This document shows, piece after piece, positions 44,731 to 58,034 of a stretch of 64,000 nt of DNA; the first letter of the stretch is position 1, and each line of letters starts with the position of its first letter. The stretch covers positions 77,000,437-77,064,436 of the forward strand of contig OX578136.1 of the NCBI GenBank assembly GCA_951213105.1, written 5' to 3'. Position numbers and translations under genes: made by a program. This DNA is from Amaurobius ferox (Eukaryota > Arthropoda > Arachnida > Araneae > Amaurobiidae). The notes under the pieces were generated by a model, which did not search any database, had not been told where the DNA came from, and worked only from the letters and a program-made list of their open reading frames with translations.

Positions 44731-46995
44731 TTTTACTTTCCCTATATACATAATGTATAAGGAAAGTATTGTGACGGGGTCGAAAATTCGAATTCGAGTT
44801 TTCGACGGGAGAGCACGTTTCATGCATCCCTGATCACGAATCAAACATTTTTGAAGTGATGTCTGTATGTGTGTGTGTGTGTGTGTGTGTGAAAGTATGT
44901 GTGTGTGTGTGTGTGTGTGTCAGTGAGTCTGTGGAGACGATAACTGACGAATGAATGGACCGATTCGAACCAAATATGGTACAAAAATCACAATCCGTAA
45001 ACACTGGAAGCCTATTGTTTTTTATACGCAATCGAATGTTCAGAACTCCCCTAAATTTTCGAATGAAATTTTGAAAAAATCGTCAAAAAATCAAAATTAC
45101 TAGTAAAGTTACACAAATAGATTTTCCTTATGTAATTTTTTATTAGAAAACGATTGACATAAATTTTAGAACGCTAACAGGAACCGTTCTCGAGATATTG
45201 TACATTTTTCAAAAAAATTATCAAAAAGTCGTATAAAATAAACAAGAAATATCAATCATGCTTAAAGCATTGATTGTGAAACACTTTCCAACTTCAATGC
45301 AAATTTATTTAAACATGTCTAAAATGCAATACATTCCTCGGTAATACTTTAAAACTTATCACAATACTACATTAATTTATTATATTTGAAACCTTAAACA
45401 TTCATAAAAAAAAATTATCTTCAATCAAATGACGGCATTAAAGTATAAATTGCCTGGTTCAAACATCTCTAAAATGTGATACATTCCTCGGTTTTAATTT
45501 CAGACTTTGTCATAATACTACGATAATTTATTATATTTGAAAACTTCATGGAAAACAACTGAAATCCATTTAAATGACGTCATGGAAAAATAACACGTCT
45601 GGCTCTCTCTATGCAACATTTCATTCATAAATAATTCCCCCATTCATGTCATTCATCACAATACTATAGAAATTTATTTTATTTAAAAATTAAGACCACT
45701 GAGCTACAAGTAATTAAACTATATGCGTAAAACTTCATCGAAAAATATCGTCCTTCTCTTTCTAAAATTAATGAATATTTCATTTATATCAGCTAAGCAG
45801 ACTCCATGGACTAAATGATTTTGTGTTAAAGAATTACAGCGATTCTAATACAACTCATTCTACATATTTTGCTGTTTACATTTTACATAGGTGAAAAATA
45901 GGCTTAGTTGTAGAAATAATCAAATTTGTGATGAGCATTTAAACACAAATATATTGTCATTGCGTTGTTTCAGTATGTAGATGCACAGAATTTAGGCAAA
46001 AATAAAGTAGTTTTAGGACGGATACAACACTCAATATGAATTAAAAAGAACTTTAAAAATCATGATTTTGAGACAAGATGGATGCCATATATCATTTCAA
46101 AGTATATCACGTGATCGTTTCATATCATGGTCACGTGATCGCTTCATATAAGAGGTGTTATTATTATTTTAATTTTTATTTAAAAAACTACTGAATATAT
46201 TTCGTTGAATTTTTTTTTATATATTTTATGGAACAATTTGAATATTGCCTAAAATTTTCGAAGCAATTTGTGAATTTTAAATCCGCTTAAAAAATGCTTG
46301 AAGAATTAGGTCCCATAGGGCTCAATGTATTTCATTTTTTCAACCCGGGTTCAATCCAAAACTAATTGGGTGATATTATTCATTTATATTCCCATAGGTC
46401 CTACAGACCGTCTGAACAACATACTAAAATTTCATTTTGATTAAGTCATTTTTACGGCAGTTATCGTACTAACGGACAGACAGACAGACAGACAGAGAGA
46501 CAGAATGAACAAAGTCATAAACACTTTTCAACTTTGTTGTAAAAAAACATATTTCCTATTGAGAAACATGTTCACTTTTCATATGTAATACCATGCGATA
46601 AATTAGTTGACATCATTCTCGTGGATCTAGCTCATTCCATTCATGAAAAAATATACTTTGAAAATTACTTTTGCATTTGAACGCCAATAGTCATTTATCT
46701 GCTGTCAGAATAACTTATTTCTTAGTGCATAACGCTTGGCGAGATTTTTGCGACAAATTTGGTAAAATGTCGCCAACTTAGCGACTTTTTGAAATGTTGC
46801 CAAATTAACAAAACTCTCGCCAAATGGATAAAAATGAGGCTAAATCAATGAAAATGACGACTAATTGTCGATAATTCAATATCTTGGAAAGAATATTAGT
46901 GTCTACTATAAGAAAAACCTATTTTTTTTACTGTAAAAGTAGTAAATTCATTACATTATATAAGGAAAGTCGTGTGTTGCCCACATCAGATTTTT
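44731..46995 (+). mobile_element. family H1 element, copy C, split by an H2 insertion
   Basis: The first part, 44731-45240, runs from the terminal palindrome through a (GT)n tract. The second part, 46544-46995, runs from TTGAGAAACATGTTCACTTT through the TGGCGA/TCGCCA hairpin region to CCCACATCAGATTTTT. In copies A and B these parts are contiguous. Non-coding. Confidence 0.8.
45241..46543 (-). mobile_element. family H2 element, copy 3, nested in H1 copy C
   Basis: It starts AACAAGAAATATCAATCATG with the hairpin AATCATGCTTAAAGCATTGATT. It contains the duplicated CACGTGATCGTTTCATAT blocks and a CAGACAGACAG tract, and ends CAACTTTGTTGTAAA. The insertion lies in an A-rich site on this strand (T-rich on the other), as for copy 1. 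Confidence 0.85.
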
Positions 46996-47149
46996 AGTTA
47001 TTTAAATCGGAAATGATTTAATAATCATCTGCCGCATAAACACATTGGATTTAAATCCGTTATTAAGCGACATGATATTATTTTCTTCAAATAAATTAGC
47101 GGAAATAATATCGTCTGCATGATGCTATCTCTATGGAAGGTTTAATTGT

Positions 47150-47345
47150 GCGTTTTTATTTAAAATCTAGACAACCCCAGTCCTAAAATTTTGAAACATG
47201 GACTAAATTTTAAGTGGGGATATTTCAAGTCTACCCCGAAAATGTCATCCAATTCGGTGCAGCCGTTCTCCCATGATGAAGAGAAAAACATACAGATAGA
47301 CAGACATATTTTCACTTTTATTTATATAGATATAAGGATCATCCT
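47150..47345 (+). mobile_element. probable LINE/SINE 3' tail (RTE-like)
   Basis: CATCCAATTCGGTGCAGCCG followed by a GAGAAAAACATACAGATAGACAG block and a TTTATATAGATATAAGGAT end resembles the 3' tails of RTE-clade LINEs and SINEs that use them. No coding part is attached and no target duplication was identified. Confidence 0.45.
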
Positions 47346-49371
47346 ATTGAGGAATCTCTTAAAGATTATCTCCGTTGTAATACTTTAAAGTGTAGCACAC
47401 CTGGGGTTAATTCAATAAATGCGAATCCGTGTCCTAATTCTCGGGGATTTATTCTTAATTTAAATTGATAAAATAAATGATTTAAGCCAAAAACGTTATA
47501 ATAAAGGGTTTTTCACTCACTCTCGATTCCTTAGTTTTCTTTATAACTTTCAAATTAATGGACGCCATTTAATAAAACTTTTCATGGACATACATACATT
47601 GGTATATGAGATCTAGCTCCAAAGTAAGAAAAAAAAAGACTGCTAGCTTTCCTACTACAGATGTCCTTATGTAAACTGTCGCAAGGAATGCGGGGGGGAG
47701 GGGTCCACAAGCACATGTCAATGAGTTACAAGAAAGGCAAGGCTGCTTCTCATTCACCAAGATATGTCCATGTCAAATTTCTATGAACCACGTCAATTTA
47801 TTTGAAATAAGGTTCAGGGAATGAATCAGAAAGTGTTAATCAGAGGCCGAGAGCGAGTGAAACATCCTACATTAAATGTTCCAATTTTTAATACAAATTA
47901 CATTTACAATGCAAAGTTAAAGACAAAAAAATAAAAAAAAATTCTGTAAATTAGCAATTATTATTCATATATATTAACGACATTTAAAGTTCAAAATAAC
48001 ATGTTTGGAACGAAACATCAACAGCCCAAAAATATTTTTCGCTTTAGGGAGCACTTCATCATTCATATATAATAAAAATTCAGTTTTCTGCCAACTCCAA
48101 CTAATCAGAACAATGCAAGCAGAAACACTTTGTTGACAAAATCTCCATCAGGAAGTATTGACACTAAGACATCTGTCGATTATCCAATAAATTTCCTTTT
48201 CTCTAGTTTCAATTGTTCTCCTTTTTTCAATCGTTTTTGATCAAGTTGAATACAACTCTGCGAAATTTAACGCCCTGTAGAATATTTATACGTTAGTATA
48301 AAAAAAATGATTTTTGCTACCAATTTAATTTTATTTAGAGAATTCAGAAACCTAAATACTGAAATTCGATATTTTTATTCAATTGCAATAACTTTCTTGC
48401 TATTAAATATAAGAACACTAAATTTTGCTGTCGCCTATACACAAATTAATTTTCCTATAGCGTTTATCCTGTCTTTCCGTAAGAATTTATTAGCCTCTTC
48501 CATTATTTATTTCTCCCAGGCTATAAAAGCCTTCTTCATATGAAAGCATAAAAGGGTACCATAAAACAAGTATCGATGAAGCGTAAATTCCACACGAGGG
48601 GTTGTGCAAAACGAATTATATATGTTATAAATATTTATTTATCTATTTATCCAATGGTTTATCTTCAGAAGGATCAATATATATGAAAACTAGACAGACT
48701 GGATGCTGCAAAAATATTCCATTGAATGTTCTTATTATCCAGTATCATGCCACTAAATTTTGGGATATGCATAAAATGACAAAATCTGAAAGTAATAAGC
48801 TTAAATATTAGTCATTCGAAAATTTTGTAGTGATTCATCAACTATTTAAGTGCCTGATCATTAAAAAAAATCAACTATTTAAAGATTTTTAGATAACAAT
48901 ATGGAAACGATGGAAACATATTGGACTATGAGAGAAATTAGGTTAGATACACAAAATATAATCGGAGAATTTACTTAAAATAACGTTATTTCCAGCTTTT
49001 ATACTTTTATGAGTAAATTTCATTTTACTTCTAAATATGTGACCAGTATGCAAAGTAATAAAACAAAATTTTCAGTTGCTAAGTGCTATGAAAATACATA
49101 CAGTAAAATTTCAATTTACCGTTTTCGTTCAAATGTTTACATGTAAAATTTTAATGTGATAGCTTACAATTCCCAATTTTATCACATCATCATGCTCACA
49201 TGCGTCACGCCTTACACGGAAACAAACATTTTTCTTGATGAAGTATTTTATCTTTGATGAGATATTCTATCTGAGGTATTTCTCCTTCCAGACTCAAATG
49301 ATATTAACTCCAGTTTTCATTGAGCACCCATGTCAGCTCAGAAAACCTTTAAAACGTTCTTACAACTGCAG
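47346..49371. other. AT-rich intergenic stretch, no gene recognised
   Basis: Short open frames at 48307-48811 have no recognisable motif. Confidence 0.5.
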
Positions 49372-49440
49372 TAGCTGAATTGGTAGATATGTTGTCTGGA
49401 GATCAAAAGATTCAAGATTCAAGCCATTTTCGGCAGAACT
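49372..49440 (+). tRNA. tRNA-like SINE head or tRNA pseudogene
   Basis: TAGCTGAATTGGTAGATAT fits a tRNA A box and GATTCAAGCC a B box, about 45 bases apart. The arms do not fold into a full cloverleaf. No clear tail or target duplication was found. Confidence 0.5.
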
Positions 49441-51536
49441 TCATACTGCGACCAACCAATGAAGATTATACTTGAATATTTAATTATGCAAAAAGTTTCC
49501 AAGAGCTTTTGCACTGGTAGATAAATTAGCATTGCTGCAATTCATAAAACATGCTTTGCCACAACCCAATGGGCTCAGAATTTATCAGGGGATTATTGTT
49601 GATTGTAACTTAAATATAAAGATAAAAACTGTACAAGTGTGTGATCAAGAAAGTAACAGAATACAAAATAGTATGTGGATGCTTTGATGTCAAGATGATT
49701 TCAAGGCAAAGTTAAGGAGACTCCTGCTTAATTTTGTGGGTATGGATGCTTAGACTTATTTCTAGACGTAAGAAGATTTATTTTGCCTATATATGTCGTT
49801 ATTAAGTTGTTTTCACTATGCTGTTAACATCAATTTTACTTGTTAACTCTATTTGAAATAATTTGAGTGACTTATTTTAAACACGAACGAATTAAAACCC
49901 CTTGAACTATATAAAACTTCTGAAGATATTTTCACTTTCAGAATGATATCCATTTGTATGTGCATAATCTGCTTGGTTGGACCTGAAGGACTGTTACTAT
50001 GAAATATTTTGTGTAGTTATATTACGTAAAAGAAAAGAAAGTAAGAAATTTGATAGAACATTTTGTTGCAGATTTGATTAGAAAGTCATTTATTTGAAAT
50101 TTCGAAATTCCGTTCAGTTTCTTCCTATGCATAAAAACAATTCCATGAATAATGGTGATGCTACATTCAACTAAGAGATAGATATAAATGGTATTAATGG
50201 TGATGCTATTTTGAGCTAAGAGAGATATATAAATGGTATTAAAATAGCAAACGTTAGCACAAATGTGAAGGATTGACCGAATTTAACCACATCGCTGAGT
50301 TTATGCTAACTTGAAAAAAAAAAAAAGATTATTTTAGAAAACGTCAGGTTTATTTTAAAATAATAATTTCTGAACAGAAACTCATCAAAAGACGAGATTT
50401 TTTTAAAATTTTGATAGGGATTTCGTAGCTAGCCAGGATCTCCAATAGAGTCGCTTAACGATTGAAACAGAAGTTTCAAGTAATGTAAAAATTTTAACCA
50501 ATTTAGATATTAAAGAGGACCGAAGTAATACGAGTATTTTAGCTACAGTGGATCATCACTTTGTCTGTCGCTAATCGTAATTATGATTCAGTATAAGAAA
50601 TATGTATGAGAATAAATAACTAGTCACACTTCAGATGTTTTCCACATATATTAAATTCAGAGCAGACGTGAACTGAGAATTGGTAGTTTTTCAATTCTGC
50701 GAGAGATGAGTAGAGGAGAAGGAGACATCTTTGAACATTTTTGAAATAACGAATTTTCAAATTTAAATTATACTTTTAAATGACATACTGTAAATAAATA
50801 TATATTTTTACAGAATACGAGCAACAAACTAAAAAATATCGAAATAAATTACCTTTATTTTTAAGTTTGAAAATATTTAAAGTAGTTTGTTAAAATCTGT
50901 CTCATGTAGGGAAATTTTCGAACAAGCCTGATATCCCTTTTAGCACATAAGGAAACCTATAATTATTTATTGTGTTTACAGAAAACTTCATAATTAATAT
51001 ATTTTACCGAACATTTTGTATTCTAGCATAGCTTTCAGGACTTTCTCTATATCTTCTTTCACTATTTTGAGTCTTATTCGATTTTTGACAGAAGATTTTT
51101 GACTAACCACTGTTTTTTATATCAAAAGTAGATATGCTAGAAAATGGTTAGAATTCACATTAATTTTAATACTGAAAAGTGATTATACTTTTTTGGAGAA
51201 AAAATTAACCCTATATGACAGTGATTGCGTGTCAGGGCTCTGCGACCTCATACCAGGAGCTCCGCAATAATTTTTAAAAGCTTACAAACAAAAGTATAAC
51301 TTGCTTTATTTTAGTTATTGAGAAAATATTTAAAATGATGAAGCTTTTCATGTTGGGGGGGGGGGGATATTTATAGAGCTGTGACGAATATTTTTACCGA
51401 TTATTTCTGGCATTACAAGAGCAATGAAACATTTTGTAAATTTAACTTATATATTTGTCTGATAGCTATAATTTAAACAGCGAGAGTGTCCCTAGTGTAG
51501 ATTAATTTTGATGAAGTGGAGAATTTTTGTAATGAT
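49441..51536. other. AT-rich intergenic stretch, no gene recognised
   Basis: A ~45-bp duplication (AATGGTGATGCTA ... ATATAAATGGTATT) lies at 50151-50240 and a 13-base G run at about 51355-51367. Confidence 0.5.
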
Positions 51537-51591
51537 TCGCGAGCTGTAAGGGTTCCGTGAGAGTTTACGATATACTTCTTTAAACAAAATA
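51537..51591 (-). mobile_element. possible hAT-like terminal sequence
   Basis: The minus strand reads CAGTGATTCCAAACCTTATT from 51591, resembling hAT-type inverted repeat starts. A loosely similar CAGGGCTCTGCGACC lies at 51234. There is no matching 8-bp duplication, so this is tentative. Confidence 0.3.
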
Positions 51592-51957
51592 AGGTTTGGA
51601 ATCACTGCTATAGGAAAAAGTGGGAGATAATAATATCGTAAATATGTGTAATGTAAAGTATTGTTCCTGCGGCTGAATATCTGATAATTAATAATATTAT
51701 GTACCTTGAATTATTGAAATTTTAATAATAAATATGATAATTTTATCAGTATTTGTTTAGAGTAAATCATTGTCATTTCTGTCACTGACTTTCAGTGATG
51801 AGTTGAATTATCATCGCTTAATTACATCAGTAAAACACGTAAATAAGACAAATACATTGATGAAGCTTAAGAAATTCTAATTTAACTCCTTAAGTGACCC
51901 TCATGCATAAAAATACGATATAAATTTGTAACATTGATCATACTCCCTTGTTCCTGT

Positions 51958-52243
51958 TGTTGTTGTTCAAACCCAGACCGTCCGACCTACCAGAAAGGTG
52001 TAAGGTAACTGTTTGGACGGTCGGGAAGTGCCACCCAATTTAGACCGGAATCCAGTGGGGGAGGCATCCATAGGGACCGTACCCTCCTTCCCCTACCACC
52101 AACCTCTCGGAAGGACTTTCGGACCCACATGTTTAACGTGATCGTACTCCGCATGAACACGGCGGCAGTTTTGGCAGTGACTGGAATCGAACCCGGGCCT
52201 ACCGAGTGCAACTCCAGCGCGCTAATCAATGGGCTACCGCGCC
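51958..52243 (-). mobile_element. SINE-A, full-length tRNA-headed copy, 15-bp target duplication
   Basis: On the minus strand: GGCGCGGTAGCCCATTGATT (A box), CCCGGGTTCGATTCCAG (B box), the shared SINE-A body and a (CAA)n-like tail. CTCCCTTGTTCCTGT flanks it at 51943-51957 and 52244-52258. It has no 5S head, so it is the reference for the usual 5' end of the family. The 103-codon frame within it is not a gene. Confidence 0.92.
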
Positions 52244-52407
52244 CTCCCTTGTTCCTGTGTTCCTGTGGCATTATGATATTATCCGAACAGCTGTCCATTT
52301 CCTCTACCTGACGGCCGCTTATTTAATTGTTATTTTTATTATGAATGAAAATTTAGAAATACAATGCCTTCTCTTAGTGCATAAAATTGAGATATTCATA
52401 GTATATA

Positions 52408-53400
52408 CAGCCAACCCTCCTATAACGCGGTACTCTCATAATGCGGATTCCATATAACGTGGAGCAAAAATTGAGACATAGCGCAATACTCATAAAACGC
52501 GATAATCATACAACCTAGTACTCTTATAACGCGGTTTCTCTATGGTACAATACAAATAGCTTAAACAGTCTTCCTATAGCATGAATTTTTCTTTTACACT
52601 TTTGCGGTTGAAATTAATGGGGAATTTCCCTACTTTCACATCAACTTTGTAAAAAAATAATACATTCACCTAAAATTCCTTATTAGACGAAAATATGGAT
52701 AAAGAATGGGTTGAAATTTTCAATTTAAATGATGTGAAAAGGGGACTGGATTTGGATAATCAATTAGAAAATTACTTTATTGAAAATGATCCTTCAACAG
52801 TGCTAAGTGAAAAGTTTAAAAGATAATTACAAAATTGTTTAGCTCCTTATGGAGAGATTTTGATAGAGTTACAAAATAAAACTGCATTTGAAAACGAAAA
52901 TGAAGATAAGGAAAGTGAAGAGGATATTCAAAGAAAAATAATTAGGTCACTAATGTTTGACAGTGATGATGAATGTTAATAGGATTTTTGTTGGAAGAAA
53001 AGGTATTAAGTTTATATTTCAAATTGTTTTTAATTTTCTTATATGAAGTCTTAAACTCAATAAAAATAATTCAAAATATGTAAACATATACTTATTGTAT
53101 TTTGTATCTATAAACTTATATTTCATAACCGTATTCATAACATTGTTCTCTAAAAAGACAATTTTATATAACGTAGCACGAATCAGCCTGATTTATATGT
53201 TCGAAGTTTCACTTAACGCGGTTTACATAACACGGTACTAATTCTTCTGTTTTGTACTAATTCTGAGTTTCTTATAACGCGGTTTCTATACAATATGATA
53301 TGCGGTTTCCATATAACACGGTACGAATTAATCCGATTTGCACTAATCTAAGTTTCTTATAACGCGGTATGAATTATTCCCGTTATAGAAGGGTTTACTG
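52408..53400 (+). mobile_element. pogo/Tigger-like deletion derivative with iterated subterminal motifs
   Basis: Ends CAGCCAACCCTCCTATAACG (52408) and, read inward from 53400, CAGTAAACCCTTCTATAACG. TATAACGCGGT and close variants recur about ten times within both subterminal regions (52420-52540 and 53160-53370). The interior holds a short acidic C-terminal transposase remnant. A TA is present before the left end but not clearly after the right. Confidence 0.7.
52695..52979 (+). pseudogene. acidic C-terminal transposase remnant (pogo-like), one internal stop
   Basis: The reading frame runs MDKEWVEIFNLNDVKRGLDL ... SEKFKR, then TAA (the 44th codon), and continues in frame LQNCLAPYGEILIELQNK to ENEDKESEED ... 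SLMFDSDDEC, stop. An acidic tail after the DDE domain is common in pogo/Tigger-type transposases, and its position between pogo-like ends supports that. No catalytic residues are present. I cannot exclude another origin for this 95-codon frame. Confidence 0.5.
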
Positions 53401-56019
53401 GACTTTATCTTTCAAAGCTAGTTTCGATTCCTATGCAGACAAAAGAAAACCCAATTTCTGAGAGAGTTATTTCTGTCACATGAAAAATATTAATATTCAT
53501 AATAAAAAATAAAAAATTTAAGAAAATATTTTTCTATAAATATAATCCCATCATCAAATGAATCATCCAATTGAAATTATAATCCAATCATCAAATTAAA
53601 TACACAATGAATGCACTTACCTATCCTTTCCCCCAAATTCACGGGATATCGTAAATAAAAACGATATGAGGTTTTTATTAAAATATTACAAGTAGTAAAA
53701 TTTCGTAGAATACCTGTTGTGAACATTTTGACAAGTTTGCAACTCATTGATTGGAATCGCAAACTCAATACACATTCTTGCATTGCAATTTAAATGTGAG
53801 CATTCCTAGAACCACTCTTCCATTTGAATTCATCGCCAAATATATAACTTTCAAGTGAATGTTTATTACATGTTTCTGCTAGAACGTATAGACTTATTTT
53901 ATTATTTGTGCTGTCTGGTCAAGTAAAGACATCGTCGAATAAAAACATAACGTGAACGCATAAAGTAAATATCAACCTTTTTAAAGAAGCAAAAGGACAA
54001 GTGTTAAGAGAATAATAAAAGTATTTTATATATATACTTGGTATATTAAATATAAAATGAAATCCAGCTCTCATTCGGAATTGCTTTGGATTTTATTGCA
54101 CTAGTTCGTTTATTTTACGAGCAAATATAAAACTATAAGGCAAGATGTATCAAGAGATTAAAGGAGATAATAAAATGGAACATTATTATATTATAGTAAC
54201 AAAACCTACCTGTATGAGGATTTTCTATAGTTAGGAATACGGTCCCATTTCAGATAACAGCATCCGTGGATCTATTTTGAATCTGTTATCAGTATAATTA
54301 TTGTCTAACGTGTTTATGTGTTTTCAGCCTCTACTAAAAACCTTTATACCTAGAAGGCACACTTATCATGTCGTTCACGAGACTGAACCTAATAGGGAAG
54401 ACTTTTTGATCTACCACCATTTTGACCTCCCATCATAACCCATCAGCAAATCAATGATTTTGATTTCTTGATAGGTGGTATAGTTATTATGTTTGTTAGG
54501 GGTCGTAATATTCATAATATTGATCGGGCGATGCGAATCTGCATTTGTCCTAGGTTATTAGGAACGCATCAGGTTGGGCAGCTGGGAGCAAATGTATTGC
54601 ATGAATTTATGCACAATGTCATATGCAGGGATAATATATCTAGTAAAGTTTAAATAGCTTCGATGTTTTATTAGTATAACGTGAGTTGCTGTTCCTGGAA
54701 GATTTAGCACCAAAGGAGCAGGGTGTTTGGATGAACGTATCCAAAAATATAAAAACATATGGCGGACAGTATTTATTATATGATTTTATGATTTACGCTA
54801 TTAGAGAAGGAAGCTTTATTATTTTATGTACCTCTCAGGTGGCTACTCAAACTGATATCCGTTGATGTACATGCACCAGCTAATGACCGAAGATGAGATC
54901 GGTAACATATTTAACACTACTGGATTTTTTGTGTGGCATTATGTCAAATATCTACCAGATCAATATCAACGAGCTTCACGTAATTGCCTTTAAAACGTAT
55001 TCTGTGGTTATAATAAACATGCTTTAAGTTATGTGGAATAACGTAGATAATCGCTACGTATTTTGATTGGTAATTTATCGTCTGAATGTTTGTAGTGCCA
55101 GCAAGGTTGCTGACATTGACATTTATTAAGACAATTATGGGGAGGAATAGAACCTTAGAGTGTTCCTTCATCGTAGTACAAACCAAAAATGTATGTAATA
55201 AATATTTTCTGAGATGTGGGTAATTTCATTGTTTTCAATACTTTTAATTCAAACATCGTTGTTTATTGGCAATTACTTGGGTGTGCGTCAATGCAAACTC
55301 TAATACAGAAGCAGACTCTTAGAAACAACACCAGATGTCGATTTTTAAAGCATATACCAGCTCCTTTTGATCAAAAGGCAACAGAAATATATCTGCAGGA
55401 TCGGTACGTTACTATAGAGATGTTTTTTTGTGATTAACAACTGGTATTACCACTATATTAATATATTTATAAAGATGATAATGTTTAGAAATGTAATAGA
55501 AATAAAGGTGAAACCCGGTCATACCATATGTTACTCTGTGTATTGGAGTACTATACAAATGGAATATATGTTTCTTAGAAAAGTCCCTAATCACCTCAAT
55601 AACTTAATAAGGAAAAGTGTATGAGTGTATATTTCAAATCTACAAAGGCGTCCAAAAGTTAAGCATAACTCGTAAAGCGCACATAGTAAAGGGTTAATAA
55701 CAGCAGATATTTGCAAGATAGATTATACACTCTCCCAAACTGATATCTCTGCATATGCAAATTTCATCAGTTGAAAGTATATGTGCAAATTAAATGCGCA
55801 TATCGTAAATCTATAAATACAGCTGTCGATAGTGTGTATATGGATTAGTTTCTTCCAACTCCGTGAAAAGTGTTGTTGCATTGTTAAGCAGGAACTGGCT
55901 TTACGATTCACTAGAACCAGTGACAAAAAGCAAGCAAGTTTTATACGATACTCTAAAAATGCGTACTTATTCCACAACCCACGAACAGTCAGTATATTTA
56001 AAATCACTAAAATACAATT
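53401..56019. other. AT-rich intergenic stretch, no gene recognised
   Basis: No known repeat, RNA or coding motif is recognised. Confidence 0.5.
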
Positions 56020-56270
56020 AATTAGCACAAATACAAAACCTTGCTCATTATTTAATATATGTACAAACTCTAAAAGCATTTATTCTTCATTATTGCTTCA
56101 TCATTTATTCTTCTCTATTGCTTCAAAAATGATAAATATGTCTAATGTTATTTCCATGTTAAAAAAAATGATAAAAATATTGCTGTTTTGCTATATAAAA
56201 TAATCTGCGTAGACAAATCGGAATAATAAAACACCCTGATTCATTTGTAATCCACTTTAAACAATACTAG
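56020..56270 (+). repeat. remnant of the 43.4/58 kb dispersed repeat
   Basis: TTGCTCATTATTTAATATAT and CACCCTGATTCATTTGTAA correspond in order to TTGCTCACTATTTAAAATAT and GATCCTGATCCCGTTTGCAA at 58.2-58.5 kb. Confidence 0.45.
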
Positions 56271-56630
56271 TTTTGATCAATGTTCACTAAAATGAAAACA
56301 CCGAAATGGCAACAAAGGTTATTTCTATACGATATTTTATCCGGTTGCAATAATTATTTATGCGCATTGATTTAAATCATGTTGCTAAACTGAAACAGAT
56401 GAATTGAAACTCTTAAAATATCAATAATTACCGCAATCTTATATCCCATGGTCATGGTATAATATGCAATCAAATATACACTCATTGCCATACAAAATTT
56501 GCGCACCAAGAAAGAGTTGTCAGAATCGAAAGAAGTTTTATATAGAGTGCAACATTGATATATGTAAGGGACACAAAATCAAAGCAAAATGATCATTTAT
56601 TACAGCAAAACTACAAATGAATGGAAAGTT

Positions 56631-57300
56631 CTAGTACACTGTTGGGCCACCTCTATTGTGAATACATGTTGCGATACGGGCGCTCATCGAGACATACAGG
56701 TCCCGTATATTGTCGTGCGTCATCTCACTCCACAGTTGTTGTAAACGCGCCTCTAGTTCGATCGAACTCGTAGGCTGTCCAACTAGCCAAGTGATCCCAA
56801 ACATGCTCGATCTGTGACAAATCTGGGGATTGGACTGATCAGGAAAGGGTGGTAATATGGTGGAGGCATTCCTGCGTGTGGACGAGCATTGTCCTGTTGA
56901 AAAAGGCCTGCTGGGAGCCCTGCCATAAGAAGCAACACATGTGGTTGAAGGATGTCACGAAAGTACAGCTGGACTGTCATAGTTCCGTGGATCAATATTA
57001 GAGGTGACCGGGTGTCGTATGCGATAGCATCCCGTACTATCACACCAGCTGTGGGAGCAGTGTGCTGCTGTAAAGCGAAGGCAGGATTGAGGCGTTCACC
57101 ACGGGACCTCCGCACACGTACACAGCTGTCATCACTGCCCAAATTGAATCTCGATTCGTCACTGAAGACGACCTGGTTCCATTCGGTTGCGATCCAATCC
57201 CGTCGAGCGTGACACCACTTCAAAGGAAACGATGGTGAGTGGGTGCGTCACCTCTGAGAGTAGAAACCGGAGCACAACCCCCCCGAAAATGGACCGCGTC
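56631..57300 (-). pseudogene. Tc1-like (DD34E) transposase pseudogene
   Basis: The minus strand carries WCHARRDWIATEWNQVVFSD and ESRFNLGSDDSCVRVRRSRG with the first catalytic Asp, NPAFALQQHTAPTAGV, and GLFQQDNARPH with the second. A frameshift follows. SPDLSQIEHVWDHLA with the catalytic Glu is in another frame, and IELEARLQQLW ... RGGPTVY then TAG (56631-56633) in a third. The spacer between the second Asp and the Glu is short (about 27 rather than 34 residues), suggesting a deletion. The N-terminal DNA-binding half is missing or unreadable. It is the same family as 4850-5690. Confidence 0.85.
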
Positions 57301-57430
57301 GTCCTTTGTAGGCCCAAATCTGGCCTTCGAATTTCACCTGATCTTTTATGGAACTCCCCCCCCCCGCCCCAGCAGCCCACACAAAGAATTACATGGGCTC
57401 GTGGATATAGCGCTTTTTTCCTAGACAATA

Positions 57431-58034
57431 TGCTTTTATCATAATTTGTGAGTGTCTAAATTGTTATTTCCGTGATTTAATAATGATTTTGACCTGCATA
57501 CCTTTGATTACATACCTTATTACATTGGATACATTACTACATCAGATACATTAATCCATTGAATACATTATTAGATATTGCAAATGCTCTTTAGAAGTAA
57601 ATGCTTACCATTTTTTGCTTACTATCATGTCATTTAAAATTACCAATAATTTTAAATATATGGCATTCAAATTATTTGAATTATATTATTCCTTCTTGTC
57701 TAAATTTCTTTTCAATTAAAGCTAACCGTATTTTAAATTGATTTGTTGCTAATTGTAACACCAACAACTTTTTAGAATTTCCTTAGCTTGTTTTAAAAAT
57801 TTATCTTTGTCACATAAATTAAGAAAACTGCCTAGGCACTTGTAAAATAAAGCTTTGTTAAATAATTGTGAAATATTTAAAATCATCCAATGTTTAAAAT
57901 ATATAATTTATCAGTTTAGCTTATATCATTCATTGCATTTGCCTAGTGTACTTAATTTGTTGTTATAAATTATTTAGTTTCCTGAAAATAGTTTAAAATT
58001 TATTTTTAAAATGTTGTTAGTTTCGTGATATTTC
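57431..58034. other. AT-rich stretch, no feature recognised
   Basis: A run of GATACATTA-type strings occurs at 57508-57565. Nothing else was recognised. Confidence 0.5.

Noticed and set aside
51234..51591. A complete hAT-type non-autonomous element
   Set aside because: One end looks hAT-like, but the other is only loosely similar and no 8-bp duplication flanks it.
51987..52298. 103-codon minus-strand frame and similar frames at 17711-17932, 28560-28916 and 32344-32586
   Set aside because: All lie inside tRNA-derived SINEs with Pol III promoter boxes; they are non-coding RNA-derived sequence.
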